64,000 nucleotides of DNA from the NCBI RefSeq assembly GCF_026421305.1, contig NZ_JAPJBQ010000005.1:1-64000 (forward strand). The letters run 5' to 3'. This DNA comes from Dyella silvae (GTDB taxonomy: Bacteria; Pseudomonadota; Gammaproteobacteria; Xanthomonadales; Rhodanobacteraceae). Below, piece after piece: positions 27,329-37,443 of this stretch. The notes under the pieces were generated by a model that was given only the letters and a program-made list of their open reading frames with translations, did not search any database and was not told the DNA's origin. A program made the position numbers and the translations under genes. Every line of letters begins with the position of its first letter. Position 1 is the first letter of the stretch.

Positions 27329-28809
27329 AGGCTGGTGTACTGATGGTGCAGGGCTGCACCTCCGATGCGGGTAAGAGCACGCTGGTGGCGGGCTTGTGCC
27401 GCTGGTTGCACCGGCGCGGTGTGGCCGTGGCGCCCTTCAAGCCGCAGAACATGGCGTTGAACTCGGCGGTGACCGTCGATGGCGGCGAAATCGGCCGCGC
27501 GCAGGCAGTGCAGGCGCAGGCCGCCGGCGTGCCGCCGCACACCGATTTCAATCCCGTGCTACTCAAACCCAACAGTGACACCGGTGCACAGGTGATCGTG
27601 CATGGGCATGCCATCGGCAACATGGAGGCGCAGCACTATCACGACTACAAGCGCATCGCGATGGAGGCCGTGCTTGCGTCGCATCACCGCCTGACGTCGC
27701 AGTACGAGGCGGTCATCGTCGAGGGCGCGGGCAGCCCGGCCGAGATCAATCTGCGTGATCGCGATATCGCGAACATGGGCTACGCGGAGGCGGTGGATTG
27801 CCCGGTGGTGCTGATTGCCGATATCGATCGCGGCGGCGTGTTTGCTCATCTGGTGGGTACGCTGGCGCTGCTGTCCGAAAGCGAGCGACGCCGCGTGGCG
27901 GGTTTCGTCATCAACCGGTTTCGCGGTGATATCGCGCTGCTGCAGCCGGGGCTGGACTGGCTGATACAGGAAACCGGCAAACCCGTGCTTGGCGTGTTGC
28001 CTTATCTGCATGGCTTGCAGCTGGAAGCAGAAGACGCCTTGCCTCGTGATACACCGCACAAAAACGACATCCGGTTGCGCGTCGTTGTGCCGGCATTGCC
28101 GCGCATCAGTAATCACACGGACTTCGATGTGCTGCGCGCGCATCCGCAGGTCGACTTGCGCTTCGTAGGCCCTGACGAAGCGCCTCCTGCGTGCGATCTC
28201 ATCGTGTTGCCGGGTACCAAGTCCACGCGGGCCGATCTGGCGTGGTTGCGCGAGCATGGCTGGACGCAGTCCATCACGCGGCATCTACGTTACGGCGGCA
28301 AAGTTATGGGGATATGCGGTGGCTTCCAGATGCTGGGGTGCTTCGTGCATGATCCGCAAGGAGTCGAGGGTGAGCCGGGCTCGAGCGAAGGACTGGGTTG
28401 GTTGGAGATGGAGACCACGCTGGAAAGGCGCAAGCAATTGCGTCGCGTGGGTGGGAAACTGGTCCTGGGAGAAGCGAGGGTGAGCGGCTATGAAATCCAC
28501 TGCGGCGTCAGTCGCGGTGCTGCCTTGAATCAGCCGTCGAGCCTGCTCGATGGCGGCGTACCTGACGGTGCGCTGTCGCCGGATGGGCAGGTGATGGGCA
28601 GCTACGTGCACGGTTTGTTCGACGAACCGCAGGCGCTGTCGGCGTTGCTTGCCTGGGCGGGCCTCCGCGACGCGTCCTCGATCGACATGGCAGCGTTGCG
28701 CGAAGCCAGCATCGAACGGCTGGCCGATGCGATCGAGCGTCACCTGGATACCCACGCGTTGCGGCGCCTGTTGCAGGGCGATGCCGGAGACATGGCATGC
28801 GCACCCTGA
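27325..28809 (+). CDS. cobQ: Cobyric acid synthase
   Basis: This 494-residue enzyme amidates side chains b, d, e and g of adenosylcobyrinic acid a,c-diamide. The N-terminal synthetase domain has [33 protein letters not shown] and [21 protein letters not shown]. The C-terminal glutaminase has its Cys in [12 protein letters not shown] and the C-terminal YVHGLFD His. It overlaps cobC by four bases (ATGA) and cobU by 13. Confidence 0.96.
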   Translation: MKAGVLMVQGCTSDAGKSTLVAGLCRWLHRRGVAVAPFKPQNMALNSAVTVDGGEIGRAQAVQAQAAGVPPHTDFNPVLLKPNSDTGAQVIVHGHAIGNMEAQHYHDYKRIAMEAVLASHHRLTSQYEAVIVEGAGSPAEINLRDRDIANMGYAEAVDCPVVLIADIDRGGVFAHLVGTLALLSESERRRVAGFVINRFRGDIALLQPGLDWLIQETGKPVLGVLPYLHGLQLEAEDALPRDTPHKNDIRLRVVVPALPRISNHTDFDVLRAHPQVDLRFVGPDEAPPACDLIVLPGTKSTRADLAWLREHGWTQSITRHLRYGGKVMGICGGFQMLGCFVHDPQGVEGEPGSSEGLGWLEMETTLERRKQLRRVGGKLVLGEARVSGYEIHCGVSRGAALNQPSSLLDGGVPDGALSPDGQVMGSYVHGLFDEPQALSALLAWAGLRDASSIDMAALREASIERLADAIERHLDTHALRRLLQGDAGDMACAP

Positions 28810-29318
28810 TCCTCGGCGGCGCACGTTCCGGCAAAAGCGCGCTGGCCGAGCGTCTGGCGGTGGAGTCTGGGCACGGTGTGGCCTATATCGCCACCGGGCA
28901 GGCGCACGATGCGGAGATGGCGGCACGGATTGCGCACCATCGCGCCAACCGTCCGGAGCAATGGGTGAGTGTGGAAGAGCCGCTGGCGCTCGCCGATGCG
29001 CTGAAGGCCAACGCCCGTCCCGGGCGCTGCGTATTGGTGGATTGCCTCACGCTGTGGCTCAGCAATTTGCTTGGAGCAGACGATGCGGAACGGCTGGCGC
29101 GCGAACGCGCTGCGCTGCTCGATCTGTTGCCATCGCTTCCCGGCCAGATACTGCTGGTGAGCAATGAAGTAGGGCTTGGAGTGGTGCCTATGGGCGAGCT
29201 GACGCGTCGCTTCGTCGACGAGGCGGGTCGCTTGCATCAGGCGCTCGCCGCCCATTGTGAACGTGTGTTGTTTGTCGCCGCGGGCATGCCGCTGGTACTC
29301 AAAGGAAGCCTTGCATGA
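28797..29318 (+). CDS. cobU: Adenosylcobinamide kinase / guanylyltransferase
   Basis: This 173-residue bifunctional enzyme phosphorylates adenosylcobinamide and activates it with GMP. The P-loop is [18 protein letters not shown], the His-containing [17 protein letters not shown] fits the guanylylation site, and the [13 protein letters not shown] and [26 protein letters not shown] motifs are intact. The start lies inside the end of cobQ. It is also called cobP. Confidence 0.95.
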   Translation: MRTLILGGARSGKSALAERLAVESGHGVAYIATGQAHDAEMAARIAHHRANRPEQWVSVEEPLALADALKANARPGRCVLVDCLTLWLSNLLGADDAERLARERAALLDLLPSLPGQILLVSNEVGLGVVPMGELTRRFVDEAGRLHQALAAHCERVLFVAAGMPLVLKGSLA

Positions 29319-30361
29319 GCCATGACTGGCTAGCAGAACCCTGTTTCACCATTGACGAGGAAAGCAGACAGAGCGCGCTGGAGCATCAGGCGCAATTGAC
29401 CAAGCCGCCCGGCTCGCTAGGCACGCTGGAAGCGATGGCCGTGCGTCTGGCCGGTTTGCAGCACACCGTGATGCCGTCGGCGCAACGCGTGTGGATCAGC
29501 ATTTTTGCGGGCGACCACGGCGTGGCGGCGGAAGGCGTATCGGCCTTCCCGCAGGCGGTGACCGGCGAAATGGTGCGCAACTTCGCGCATGGTGGCGCTG
29601 CCATCAGTGTGCTGGCGCGCTCACTCGGCGCCCTGCTGGAAGTGGTGAATCTGGGCACGGTCAACGATCCCGGAGAATTGCCTAATGTGCGGCGCGCGAT
29701 CATCGCCCCGCAAACCCATAATTTCTGCGAGCGCCCGGCCATGAGCGCCGTGCAGCTGGAATTGGCATTGCGTGCCGGCGCCGACAGTGCAGCTGCCGCC
29801 CATGTGGCGGGCGCTCACGTGTTTATCGGCGGCGAAATGGGTATCGCCAACACCACCGCTGCCGCTGCGCTCGCGTGTGCGTTGCTGCGTGAATCGCCGG
29901 AAGCGCTGGCGGGCGCTGGCACCGGCCTGGACACGGCCGGTATTCAGCGCAAGGCGGCGGTGATCGAGCGTGGCCTGGCGTTGTATCCCGCCGATAACGA
30001 TGCACTGGCATGGCTTGGCCGCGTGGGCGGCTTCGAAATCGCTGCGCTCACCGGTGCCTATATCGCTGCCGCGCAGCGTGGCATTCCGGTGTTGATCGAT
30101 GGCTTTATCACCACGGCAGCGGCGCTGGCCGCCGTGCGCATCAATCCGGGATGCCGCGATTGGATGTTCTTCGCGCATCGCTCGCGCGAACGCGGTCACG
30201 CGCAACTGCTCGCCGCCTTGCAGGCCGATCCGCTGATCGATCTCGGCTTGCGCCTCGGCGAGGGCAGTGGTGCGGCGACTGCGGTGCCGTTGATGCGGTT
30301 CGCCTGCGAATTGCATTCGCGTATGGCCACCTTTGCTCAGGCTGGGGTGAGCGGCACATGA
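29315..30361 (+). CDS. cobT: Nicotinate-nucleotide-dimethylbenzimidazole phosphoribosyltransferase
   Basis: This 348-residue enzyme makes alpha-ribazole phosphate from nicotinate mononucleotide and a lower-ligand base. Motifs: [51 protein letters not shown]-like [17 protein letters not shown], and the catalytic Glu in [16 protein letters not shown] near the C-terminus. It overlaps both neighbours by four bases. No dimethylbenzimidazole synthase (BluB) gene is seen in the window. Confidence 0.95.
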   Translation: MSHDWLAEPCFTIDEESRQSALEHQAQLTKPPGSLGTLEAMAVRLAGLQHTVMPSAQRVWISIFAGDHGVAAEGVSAFPQAVTGEMVRNFAHGGAAISVLARSLGALLEVVNLGTVNDPGELPNVRRAIIAPQTHNFCERPAMSAVQLELALRAGADSAAAAHVAGAHVFIGGEMGIANTTAAAALACALLRESPEALAGAGTGLDTAGIQRKAAVIERGLALYPADNDALAWLGRVGGFEIAALTGAYIAAAQRGIPVLIDGFITTAAALAAVRINPGCRDWMFFAHRSRERGHAQLLAALQADPLIDLGLRLGEGSGAATAVPLMRFACELHSRMATFAQAGVSGT

Positions 30362-30936
30362 CGGGAAGGCGCGTCGGTATCGATTTGTTGCGTCATGGGG
30401 ACACCGGTCAGCGCAGTTATCGCGGTCAATTGGATGACAGCCTCAGTTCACTGGGCTGGACGCAATTGCGCGCGGCCATTTTTGGCCGCAGCTGGGACGC
30501 CATCGTGACTTCGCCGCTGCGTCGCTGCGCGGAGTTCGCGCACGATCTGGCGACGGCGCGGCGCGCGCCAGTGCGCGTGGACGAGCGGCTGGCCGAGTAT
30601 CACTTTGGCGACTGGCAGGGCGTGCCTATCGAAACACTGGCGCAGGAGCAGGGCGATGCGCTGACCCGCTTCTGGGCCGATCCGGTGGCGAACCCGCCGC
30701 CGGGTGCGGAGACCTTTGCGGGGTTCCGTGATCGGCTGTGCGCCGCGTTGAACGATGTGGCCGTCGAGGCAGCATCCCAGCGCGTACTCGTGGTGACACA
30801 CGGCGGCGTCATTCGCCTCCTGCGTTGCGAAGCGGAAGGGCGCGACTTTGGCGAGATGGCCAACATCGAGGTGCCGCATGCCTCGCTGCATGCGCTTGAC
30901 TGGGCGCCGCCGACGGCGGGGCAGGTCAGCGCGTAA
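30358..30936 (+). CDS. cobC: Alpha-ribazole phosphatase (histidine phosphatase family)
   Basis: This 192-residue phosphoglycerate-mutase-type phosphatase probably removes phosphate from alpha-ribazole-5'-phosphate or adenosylcobalamin phosphate. The phospho-His motif is LLRHGDT, a second conserved His lies in [13 protein letters not shown], and Glu is in [15 protein letters not shown] 30358 shares ATGA with the cobT stop. The symbol is that of Salmonella and collides with the decarboxylase above. Confidence 0.88.
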   Translation: MTGRRVGIDLLRHGDTGQRSYRGQLDDSLSSLGWTQLRAAIFGRSWDAIVTSPLRRCAEFAHDLATARRAPVRVDERLAEYHFGDWQGVPIETLAQEQGDALTRFWADPVANPPPGAETFAGFRDRLCAALNDVAVEAASQRVLVVTHGGVIRLLRCEAEGRDFGEMANIEVPHASLHALDWAPPTAGQVSA

Positions 30937-31658
30937 TGCGAGCGCTGCTCGCCGCCATCGGTTTTCTCACCCGTCTGCCGTTGCCGGCGAGCGTGTTCGA
31001 GGGTACGGATACGCGTTCGGCGCAGCTTGCCTGGTACCCGGTGGTGGGGCTGCTGATCGGTGGCCTGCTGTGGGTGCTGGCGTGGCTGTTGCACGGCGTA
31101 ACGCCGGTGCTTGGTTCTGCTCTGCTGCTGGTCGGCTGGGTGGCGTTGACCGGCGGCCTGCATCTGGATGGCCTGGCCGATAGCGCAGACGCCTGGGTGG
31201 GCGGTCTGGGTGATCGCGAGCGCACACTGGCCATCATGAAAGATCCGCGCAGCGGCCCTATGGGTGTCGCTGCGGTCGTGCTGGTGTTGCTGTTGAAGTT
31301 TGCCGCGCTGGCCAGCCTGCCCCATCCGAATGCCGCGCTGTGGCTGGCGCCCCTGCTGGGACGTGCCGCGTTGACCGGGGCCTTTATGACCACGCCGTAT
31401 GTACGAAGCGGTGGCATGGGCAGTGCGCTGGTGACGGCGCCGCCAGCGGCCTGCGTCGCCGGGCTGTTGTTCGCCCTGGTCGTGACGGTGGCCGCCGGTT
31501 GGCATGGCCTGCTCGCGCTGATGGTGGGTCTGGTGATGTTTGCAGGCTGGCGATGGATCGGCATGCGCCGCCTCGGCGGTATGACCGGCGATACCTGTGG
31601 CGCACTGACCGAGCTGATGGAAGCGGCTGTGCTGGTTGCACTGGCGCTGGATGCGTGA
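30936..31658 (+). CDS. cobS: Adenosylcobinamide-GDP ribazoletransferase (cobalamin synthase)
   Basis: This 240-residue polytopic inner-membrane enzyme joins adenosylcobinamide-GDP to alpha-ribazole (phosphate), the last assembly step. The signature GGLHLDGLADSADAWVGG is near residue 72 and KDPRSGPMGVAAVVLVLLLKF follows. The C-terminus includes RLGGMTGDTCGALTELMEA. It overlaps the phosphatase by one base and closes the cobalamin operon. Confidence 0.95.
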   Translation: MRALLAAIGFLTRLPLPASVFEGTDTRSAQLAWYPVVGLLIGGLLWVLAWLLHGVTPVLGSALLLVGWVALTGGLHLDGLADSADAWVGGLGDRERTLAIMKDPRSGPMGVAAVVLVLLLKFAALASLPHPNAALWLAPLLGRAALTGAFMTTPYVRSGGMGSALVTAPPAACVAGLLFALVVTVAAGWHGLLALMVGLVMFAGWRWIGMRRLGGMTGDTCGALTELMEAAVLVALALDA

Positions 31659-31780
31659 AAGCCGGCTCCGGTCGCGCCAGATCGTTGAATTCGCCCCGTT
31701 CGGCTCGATAATGGAGAGCTGCCACTAGAAGCTTGTCGGCCAAGGGGCCGATCGAGCGGTAGCTGATATCCGGAGTTTCC

Positions 31781-32056
31781 ATGCCTATTTATGAATTCGA
31801 ATGCGCCAGTTGCGGTCATCGTTTCGACCGCCTGCAAAAGATGTCCGACCCCGATCCGTCGGTCTGCCCGGCCTGTGACGTCGCTGAAGTGAAGCGCCGC
31901 CTGAGCGCACCGGGCTTCCGTCTGGCTGGCAGCGGCTGGTACGAAACCGACTTCAAGAAAGACGGCGACAAGAAGCGCAACCTCGCTGGCGACAGCAGCG
32001 CGCCTGCGGCGGCTCCGGCCCCGGCTCCGGCCCCCAGTTCCAGCAGCGACAGCTAA
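31781..32056 (+). CDS. FmdB family zinc-ribbon protein
   Basis: This 91-residue small protein has two CxxC knuckles (CASCGHRF and CPACD), as in FmdB regulatory-type proteins. The C-terminal half is a low-complexity Ala/Pro/Ser tail (residues 70-91). The role is not known; FmdB-like genes commonly lie just upstream of aspS in proteobacteria, as here. GGAG lies about seven bases before the start. Confidence 0.9.
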   Translation: MPIYEFECASCGHRFDRLQKMSDPDPSVCPACDVAEVKRRLSAPGFRLAGSGWYETDFKKDGDKKRNLAGDSSAPAAAPAPAPAPSSSSDS

Positions 32057-32185
32057 GGCCTCGCGGCGTGTGAACGCCGCATGGCTGGCTCGTAGTTTTT
32101 TGCGAGTTCATCGCAAGATATTCAATCTCGGTTGAGCCAGCGCCCGCTAGCGTGACGCCCACGTCATAAGAAGGAGTGGGCGCCG

Positions 32186-32770
32186 GTGTTTCGCACGCAA
32201 GCGGGTTTGATGGGAATGTTTGCCGGCCTTTTGGCCGGCTTTTTGTCGGTAGCCACCCCTGTTGCCCAGGCGCAAGGCCGCGATGTAATCCGCTGCGGCA
32301 GCACGGACGGCCGCTTTGCCCGCTGCGGGGTGCCCTGGCGCGACGCCGAAATCATCCGGCAGGAATCGAATAGTCCCTGCACCCGCGGCGATACCTGGGG
32401 CATGGATCGCTACGGTCTGTGGGTCGACCGGGGCTGCCGCGGGCAGTTCGTCGAAATGGGGCGGGGCGGCGGCTGGCGTGATGGCGGCGGTTGGCGGGGC
32501 GATGACGACCGGCAAGACGACCGCTGGCAAGGCGGTGGCGGCTGGCGCCCGGGTCCGGACTGGGACCGCGAGATCCGCCTGCAATGCGAGAGCAACGACC
32601 GGCGCTATCAGTTCTGCATGGTCGACGTCGGCAATCGCGGGCGCGCCCGGCTGGTGCGCCAATTGTCCGGCAGCGCCTGCGAGGAGGGTTACAGCTGGGG
32701 TTGGAACCGGGCCGGCGTATGGGTATCCCGGGGCTGCCGTGGCCTCTTCTCGGTGGATCGACGCTGGTGA
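32186..32770 (+). CDS. Secreted DUF3011 domain protein
   Basis: This 194-residue protein has a signal peptide ending ATPVAQA. Two copies of a Cys-containing module follow, at about 33-90 and 130-190. Each has a Cys-rich start (VIRCGSTDGRFARC; RLQCESNDRRYQFC), a RQxSxxxC centre and a WGxxxxGxWVxRGCRGxF end. This matches DUF3011, whose function is unknown; a cell-wall or sugar-binding role is only a guess. A Gly/Trp/Asp-rich linker separates the modules. GTG 32186 has AAGGAG nine bases upstream. It is inserted between fmdB and aspS. Confidence 0.8.
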   Translation: MFRTQAGLMGMFAGLLAGFLSVATPVAQAQGRDVIRCGSTDGRFARCGVPWRDAEIIRQESNSPCTRGDTWGMDRYGLWVDRGCRGQFVEMGRGGGWRDGGGWRGDDDRQDDRWQGGGGWRPGPDWDREIRLQCESNDRRYQFCMVDVGNRGRARLVRQLSGSACEEGYSWGWNRAGVWVSRGCRGLFSVDRRW

Positions 32771-32889
32771 GCGGCGCGCGCCGGCGATGGCTATGGAAGT
32801 AGCCATCGTCCGCCATGGCGCGCGCCGGTGTTAACATTCGCGGTCTTTTCCACGCATCACGCCGCCTCGCGGCCCGGAGTTCCAAGCGC

Positions 32890-34662
32890 ATGCGCACGCA
32901 CTATTGCGGCCTCATCGACGAGGCACTGGTCGGCCAGACCGTCACCCTGTGTGGCTGGGTCAACACCATTCGCCTGCAGAGCCATGTGGCTTTCGTCGAC
33001 CTGCGCGACCATGAGGGCCTCGCCCAGGTGGTGGTGGAGCGCGAGAACGCCGGCGCGTTCGCCGTGGCCGGCGAAGTCGGCAATGAATACTGCCTGCGCG
33101 TCACCGGCACCATCCGCAAGCGCCTGTCGGTGAACGACAAGCTGCGCACCGGCACGGTGGAGCTGCTGGCCGACAAGGTCGAGATTCTCAATGCCGCGAA
33201 GGATCTGCCGTTCGCGCTGCACGAGAACCCCAACGAGGACATGCGGATGACCTACCGCTACCTCGACCTGCGCCGTCCCGAGATGCAGCGCATGATGCGC
33301 ACCCGCATCAAGCTGGTGCAGGCACTGCGCCGCTACCTCGATGCGCGCGGCTTCCAGGACATCGAAACGCCCATTCTCACCAAGGCCACGCCGGAAGGCG
33401 CACGCGACTATCTGGTGCCCAGCCGTGTGCATCCGGGTCAGTTCTACGCGCTGCCGCAGTCGCCGCAGCTGTTCAAGCAGATCCTGATGATGGCCGGTTT
33501 CGACCGTTACTATCAGATCGCCCGCTGCTTCCGCGACGAAGACCTGCGTGCCGACCGCCAGCCGGAATTCACTCAGCTCGACCTCGAGTTCGCCTTCGTC
33601 GAAGAGAAGGATGTGCAGGACTTCGTGGAGGAACTGATCCGCCACGTGTTCAAGGAAGTGCAGTGCGTGGAACTCGACGCCACCTTCCCGCGCATGACCT
33701 GGGCCGAAGCCATGCGCCGCTTTGGCTCGGACAAGCCGGATCTGCGCATTCCGCTGGAACTGGTGGACATCGCTGACGCGGTAAAGCACGTGGAATTCAA
33801 GGTGTTCGCCGAACCGGCCAATGACGCCAATGGCCGTGTGGCCGCGTTGCGCGTGCCCGGTGGCGCCACCTTCACCCGCAAGGAAATCGACCAGCTCACC
33901 GAATACGTCGCCAAATACGGTGCGAAGGGTCTGGCGTGGCTGCGCGTGGATGATCTCTCCAAGGGCCGCGACGGCATCAACTCGCCGGTGGCGAAGTTCC
34001 TCGACGACGCAGCGCTGGAAGGCGTGCTCAAGCGCACCGGCGCCGAGAGCGGCGACATGGTGTTCTTTGGCGCGGGCAGCTGGAAGGCGGTTACCGACTT
34101 CATGGGCGCGTTGCGCCTGAAGGTTGGCAAGGATCGCGGCATGGTGGAAAACACCTGGAAGCCGCTGTGGGTCACCGACTTCCCGATGTTCGAATACGAC
34201 GAGGAAGAAAAACGCTTCGTCGCCCTGCATCACCCATTCACCGCGCCCAAGGTGGACGACATCGCCGACCTGCGCGCCAACGCCGCCAACGCGGTGAGCC
34301 GCGGCTACGACATGGTGCTCAACGGCGCCGAGATCGGTGGCGGCTCGATTCGTATTCATCGCCCCGAGATGCAGAGCACGGTGTTCGACCTGCTGGGCAT
34401 CAGCCCGGAAGAGGCCGAGCTGAAGTTCGGCTTCTTGCTCAAGGCACTGAAGTTCGGCGCGCCGCCGCACGGTGGCCTGGCATTCGGCATCGATCGTATT
34501 GCCGCGCTGATGGCGGGCACCGAGTCGATCCGCGACGTGATTGCCTTCCCCAAGACCACCAGCGCGCAGGATCTGATGACCGATGCGCCGTCGATGGTGT
34601 CGGAACCGCAGCTCAAGGAGCTGCATGTGCGAATCGCTGCGGCCGACAAGCAGCATTACTGA
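32890..34662 (+). CDS. aspS: Aspartyl-tRNA synthetase
   Basis: This 590-residue class II synthetase charges tRNA-Asp. It is the same length as the E. coli enzyme and includes the bacterial GAD insertion (about 290-420). The N-terminal OB-fold anticodon-binding domain starts [20 protein letters not shown]. Motif 2 is [20 protein letters not shown] and motif 3 is [18 protein letters not shown] 32890 gives the family N-terminus and has GGAG 11 bases upstream. A long antisense frame across it is a codon-bias shadow. Confidence 0.97.
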   Translation: MRTHYCGLIDEALVGQTVTLCGWVNTIRLQSHVAFVDLRDHEGLAQVVVERENAGAFAVAGEVGNEYCLRVTGTIRKRLSVNDKLRTGTVELLADKVEILNAAKDLPFALHENPNEDMRMTYRYLDLRRPEMQRMMRTRIKLVQALRRYLDARGFQDIETPILTKATPEGARDYLVPSRVHPGQFYALPQSPQLFKQILMMAGFDRYYQIARCFRDEDLRADRQPEFTQLDLEFAFVEEKDVQDFVEELIRHVFKEVQCVELDATFPRMTWAEAMRRFGSDKPDLRIPLELVDIADAVKHVEFKVFAEPANDANGRVAALRVPGGATFTRKEIDQLTEYVAKYGAKGLAWLRVDDLSKGRDGINSPVAKFLDDAALEGVLKRTGAESGDMVFFGAGSWKAVTDFMGALRLKVGKDRGMVENTWKPLWVTDFPMFEYDEEEKRFVALHHPFTAPKVDDIADLRANAANAVSRGYDMVLNGAEIGGGSIRIHRPEMQSTVFDLLGISPEEAELKFGFLLKALKFGAPPHGGLAFGIDRIAALMAGTESIRDVIAFPKTTSAQDLMTDAPSMVSEPQLKELHVRIAAADKQHY

Positions 34663-34805
34663 GATTTTCGAGCCAGGGATGGATCGGCGAATCTGTGATG
34701 GGTGGGTTTGCTTCGCTCAGGCGAACCCGCCTATCGTGGCGAGCCAGGGGGTAACGAGGCTGCTTTCGTTATCTCCGGCTTTCGATTTTCCTGCTCGGCT
34801 TCCGA

Positions 34806-35447
34806 ATGACTGATCATGTCATCTTGCTGCACGGCCTGTGGATGCGCGGATTCGCGCTGCTGATGCTGCATAGGCGCATGATGGAGGCGGGGTTTCGAGT
34901 CCATCGCTTCGATTACATGAGTGTGGCCGCCACGCAGGAACGCATCCTGGGGCGGCTGGAGACACGCGTTCACGAACTCGCGCAGGAAGCCGACAAGGTG
35001 CATCTCGTTGGCCATAGTCTGGGCGGCCTGCTGGCGCTGCAGGCATGCGCCGATGATCTCGGGCTGCCGGCTGGCCGTGTCGTCTGCCTCGGCTCACCCC
35101 TGAAGGGCAGTGCCGCCGCCCGCCGTTTCGCCGGGATGGGGCGCGGGGGCGAAGTGTTGCTTGGGCACAATCGCGAACTGCTCGAGTACGGTTTCGAGCG
35201 CTGGGGCGGCCCGCGGGAGGTGGGTGTGGTCGCCGGGCGCCTGCCTTTGGGGCTGGGGGCGGTGTTGGGCCAGTTCGGGGGCGATAACGACGGGACCGTG
35301 GCGGTCGACGAAACCTGTTTGCCGGGCATCGCCGATCATTGCGTGATCGAAACCAACCATACGGGCCTGCTGTTTTCGCAGGAGGCGGCGCGACAGGTCA
35401 CTCAATTCCTGCATCAGGGCCGTTTCGACCACTCCCCGGGCGCCTGA
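34806..35447 (+). CDS. Alpha/beta hydrolase, lipase-like
   Basis: This 213-residue alpha/beta hydrolase has no clear signal peptide. The oxyanion region is ILLHGLWMRG, the nucleophile elbow is VGHSLGGLLALQ, a likely acid Asp lies in GDNDGTVAVDE, and the His is probably in TNHTGLLFS. The pattern resembles the PGAP1-like / triacylglycerol-lipase group. The substrate is unknown. It is co-oriented between aspS and yebC with about 140 and 100 bp spacers. Confidence 0.82.
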   Translation: MTDHVILLHGLWMRGFALLMLHRRMMEAGFRVHRFDYMSVAATQERILGRLETRVHELAQEADKVHLVGHSLGGLLALQACADDLGLPAGRVVCLGSPLKGSAAARRFAGMGRGGEVLLGHNRELLEYGFERWGGPREVGVVAGRLPLGLGAVLGQFGGDNDGTVAVDETCLPGIADHCVIETNHTGLLFSQEAARQVTQFLHQGRFDHSPGA

Positions 35448-35551
35448 TGCGACCGTATCGCAAGGGTGTTTGATCTGGCCGCTTGCCTGCGCGCCGTGCC
35501 GAAGCGATAGAATTCGCCGCTTGTCCGTCCACCAGATCTGCAGGTAGTGCC

Positions 35552-36286
35552 ATGGGTAGAGGTCCGTCCATCGAGGGTCGCAAGAACGCCGAAGACGCCA
35601 AGCGCGCCAAGGTGTTCACCAAGCTGATCCGCGAAATCACCGTCGCGACACGTGCCGGTGTGCCCGACCCGTCGCTCAATCCGCGCCTGCGTTCGGCAGT
35701 GGACAAGGCACTGTCGGCCAATATGCCCAAGGACACCATTGAGCGCGCCATCAAGCGCGGCTCGGGTGCCGATGGTGGCGCGGCGATGGAAGAATTGCGC
35801 TACGAGGGTTACGGCCCGGGCGGTATCGCGCTGATCATCGACTGCTTCACCGATAACCCGACGCGTACCGTGGCGGACGTGCGTCACGCGCTGACCAAGC
35901 ACGGCGGCAACCTGGGTACCTCCGGTTCGGTGGCGTTCCAGTTCTCTCGCGTGGGTGAGCTGGTGTTCGCCACCGGCGGCGACGAAGCGGCCGAAGAGAA
36001 GGTGCTGGAAGCCGCGCTCGACGCGGGCGCCGACGACGTGGTGAACGAAAACGGCGAGAGCACCGTGCTGTGTGCGCCGGAAAACTTCGAGTCGGTGCAA
36101 CAGGCGTTGGCCGCGGCCGGCCTGAATGCGCAGCACGCTGGCGTGGGCATGCGTCCGAGTAACCGCGTGCCGGTGCCGGAAGAAGCGCTGGAGCCGCTGC
36201 TCGATCTGCTGGAAAAGCTCGACGCGCTCGACGACGTCAGCGATGTCTCGCACAACGCATTGCTTCCGGCAGAGGCTGCCGGTTAA
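35552..36286 (+). CDS. yebC: YebC/PmpR family protein
   Basis: This 244-residue YebC/TACO1-family protein is a probable transcription or translation regulator. In other bacteria members bind DNA or help ribosomes at proline-rich sites. The N-terminus [20 protein letters not shown] is characteristic, with [11 protein letters not shown]-like [13 protein letters not shown] and [18 protein letters not shown] 35552 is chosen since it gives this N-terminus. The gene precedes ruvC, the usual order in proteobacteria. Confidence 0.95.
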   Translation: MGRGPSIEGRKNAEDAKRAKVFTKLIREITVATRAGVPDPSLNPRLRSAVDKALSANMPKDTIERAIKRGSGADGGAAMEELRYEGYGPGGIALIIDCFTDNPTRTVADVRHALTKHGGNLGTSGSVAFQFSRVGELVFATGGDEAAEEKVLEAALDAGADDVVNENGESTVLCAPENFESVQQALAAAGLNAQHAGVGMRPSNRVPVPEEALEPLLDLLEKLDALDDVSDVSHNALLPAEAAG

Positions 36287-36322
36287 TTCGCCGAGCCGTC
36301 CAGGCCCGGTGAAACTTCGCCC

Positions 36323-36841
36323 ATGACCCGCATCATCGGCATCGACCCGGGCAGCCAGCGTACCGGTGTAGGCGTCATCGATGTCGACGCCAGCGGCAAG
36401 CTGTCCCACGTTTTTCATGGCGCGCTGGCAGTGGCTGGCGAGGCCACTTTTCCGCTGCGCCTGAAACGCATCTTTGACGAGCTGTGTGTCATCATCGCCG
36501 CGCATCGGCCTGACGAGTGCGGTGTGGAGCGCGTGTTCATGGCGCGCAACGCGGACTCGGCGCTGAAGCTGGGGCAGGCGAGGGGAGCCGCGATCTGCGC
36601 GGTCGTCAGTCAGGGGATCGCGGTGCACGAGTACGCAGCGACAGAAGTAAAGCAGGCCGTGGTAGGTACCGGCCGTGGCGATAAGACCCAGGTGCAACAC
36701 ATGATTGGCGTCCTGCTCGGACTGAAAGGGCCGTTGCAGGCCGATGCTGCGGACGCGCTCGCCATTGCGGTGACGCATGCGCACACCCGCGCCAGTCTGG
36801 CGCGCGTGGGTATTCCGCGCACCGCCTGGAGGCGTCGCTGA
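36323..36841 (+). CDS. ruvC: Holliday junction resolvase RuvC
   Basis: This 172-residue endonuclease cuts Holliday junctions with RuvAB. Catalytic acids are visible: Asp7 in [12 protein letters not shown], Glu in [18 protein letters not shown], and two Asp in [17 protein letters not shown]. It overlaps ruvA by one base, so the two are translationally coupled. Confidence 0.97.
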   Translation: MTRIIGIDPGSQRTGVGVIDVDASGKLSHVFHGALAVAGEATFPLRLKRIFDELCVIIAAHRPDECGVERVFMARNADSALKLGQARGAAICAVVSQGIAVHEYAATEVKQAVVGTGRGDKTQVQHMIGVLLGLKGPLQADAADALAIAVTHAHTRASLARVGIPRTAWRRR

Positions 36842-37440
36842 TGATTGGTCGTTTGCGCGGCATCCTGGTTTCCAAGCAGCCCCCGTGGCTGATGGTGGAA
36901 GTAGGCGGCGTGGGCTATGAGCTGGAAGCTCCCATGTCCACCATCTACGACCTGCCGGCCACCGGCAAGGAAGTCACCCTGCTCACCCATTACGCGGTGA
37001 AGGAAGACAGCGTGGCGCTGTACGGTTTTCTGCAGGAAGCCGAGCGCGCGTTGTTCCGCAATTTGCAGAAGGTCAGCGGCATCGGCGCGAAGATTTCGCT
37101 GGCCGTGCTGTCTGGCGTTTCAACCAGCGATTTCGCACGCCTGGTGCAGGCGGGTGATGTGGTAGCGCTGACCAAAATCCCCGGTATCGGCAAAAAGACG
37201 GCCGAACGCATCGTCGTCGAACTGCGCGACCGGGTGGACGGCCTGGCCGTCACGTTGCCCGGTACGGGCGCACAGGCGCATGGTGCGCCGCTCGACCCCG
37301 CCGGCGAAGCCACCGTGGCTTTGCAGCAACTCGGCTACAAGCCCGCTGAAGTGACCCGCCTGGTGCAGAAGGTTGCCGCAGAGGGCGACACTGCCGAATC
37401 GATCATCCGCAAGGCGCTGCGCGCCGCACTAGGAAACTGA
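36841..37440 (+). CDS. ruvA: Holliday junction branch migration protein RuvA
   Basis: This 199-residue protein binds four-way junctions and loads RuvB. Domain I starts [29 protein letters not shown]. Domain II has two helix-hairpin-helix motifs ([18 protein letters not shown] and [19 protein letters not shown]). Domain III (about 150-199) carries the RuvB contact ([20 protein letters not shown]). Confidence 0.97.
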   Translation: MIGRLRGILVSKQPPWLMVEVGGVGYELEAPMSTIYDLPATGKEVTLLTHYAVKEDSVALYGFLQEAERALFRNLQKVSGIGAKISLAVLSGVSTSDFARLVQAGDVVALTKIPGIGKKTAERIVVELRDRVDGLAVTLPGTGAQAHGAPLDPAGEATVALQQLGYKPAEVTRLVQKVAAEGDTAESIIRKALRAALGN

Positions 37441-37443
37441 TAC

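Noticed and set aside
32857-34656. Minus-strand frame of 599 residues over aspS
   Set aside because: It mirrors aspS almost exactly and has no recognisable domain or ribosome-binding site.
34695-34735. Hairpin after aspS as terminator
   Set aside because: GGGTTTGC/GCGAACCC pairs with a wobble but no T-run follows; evidence is too weak.
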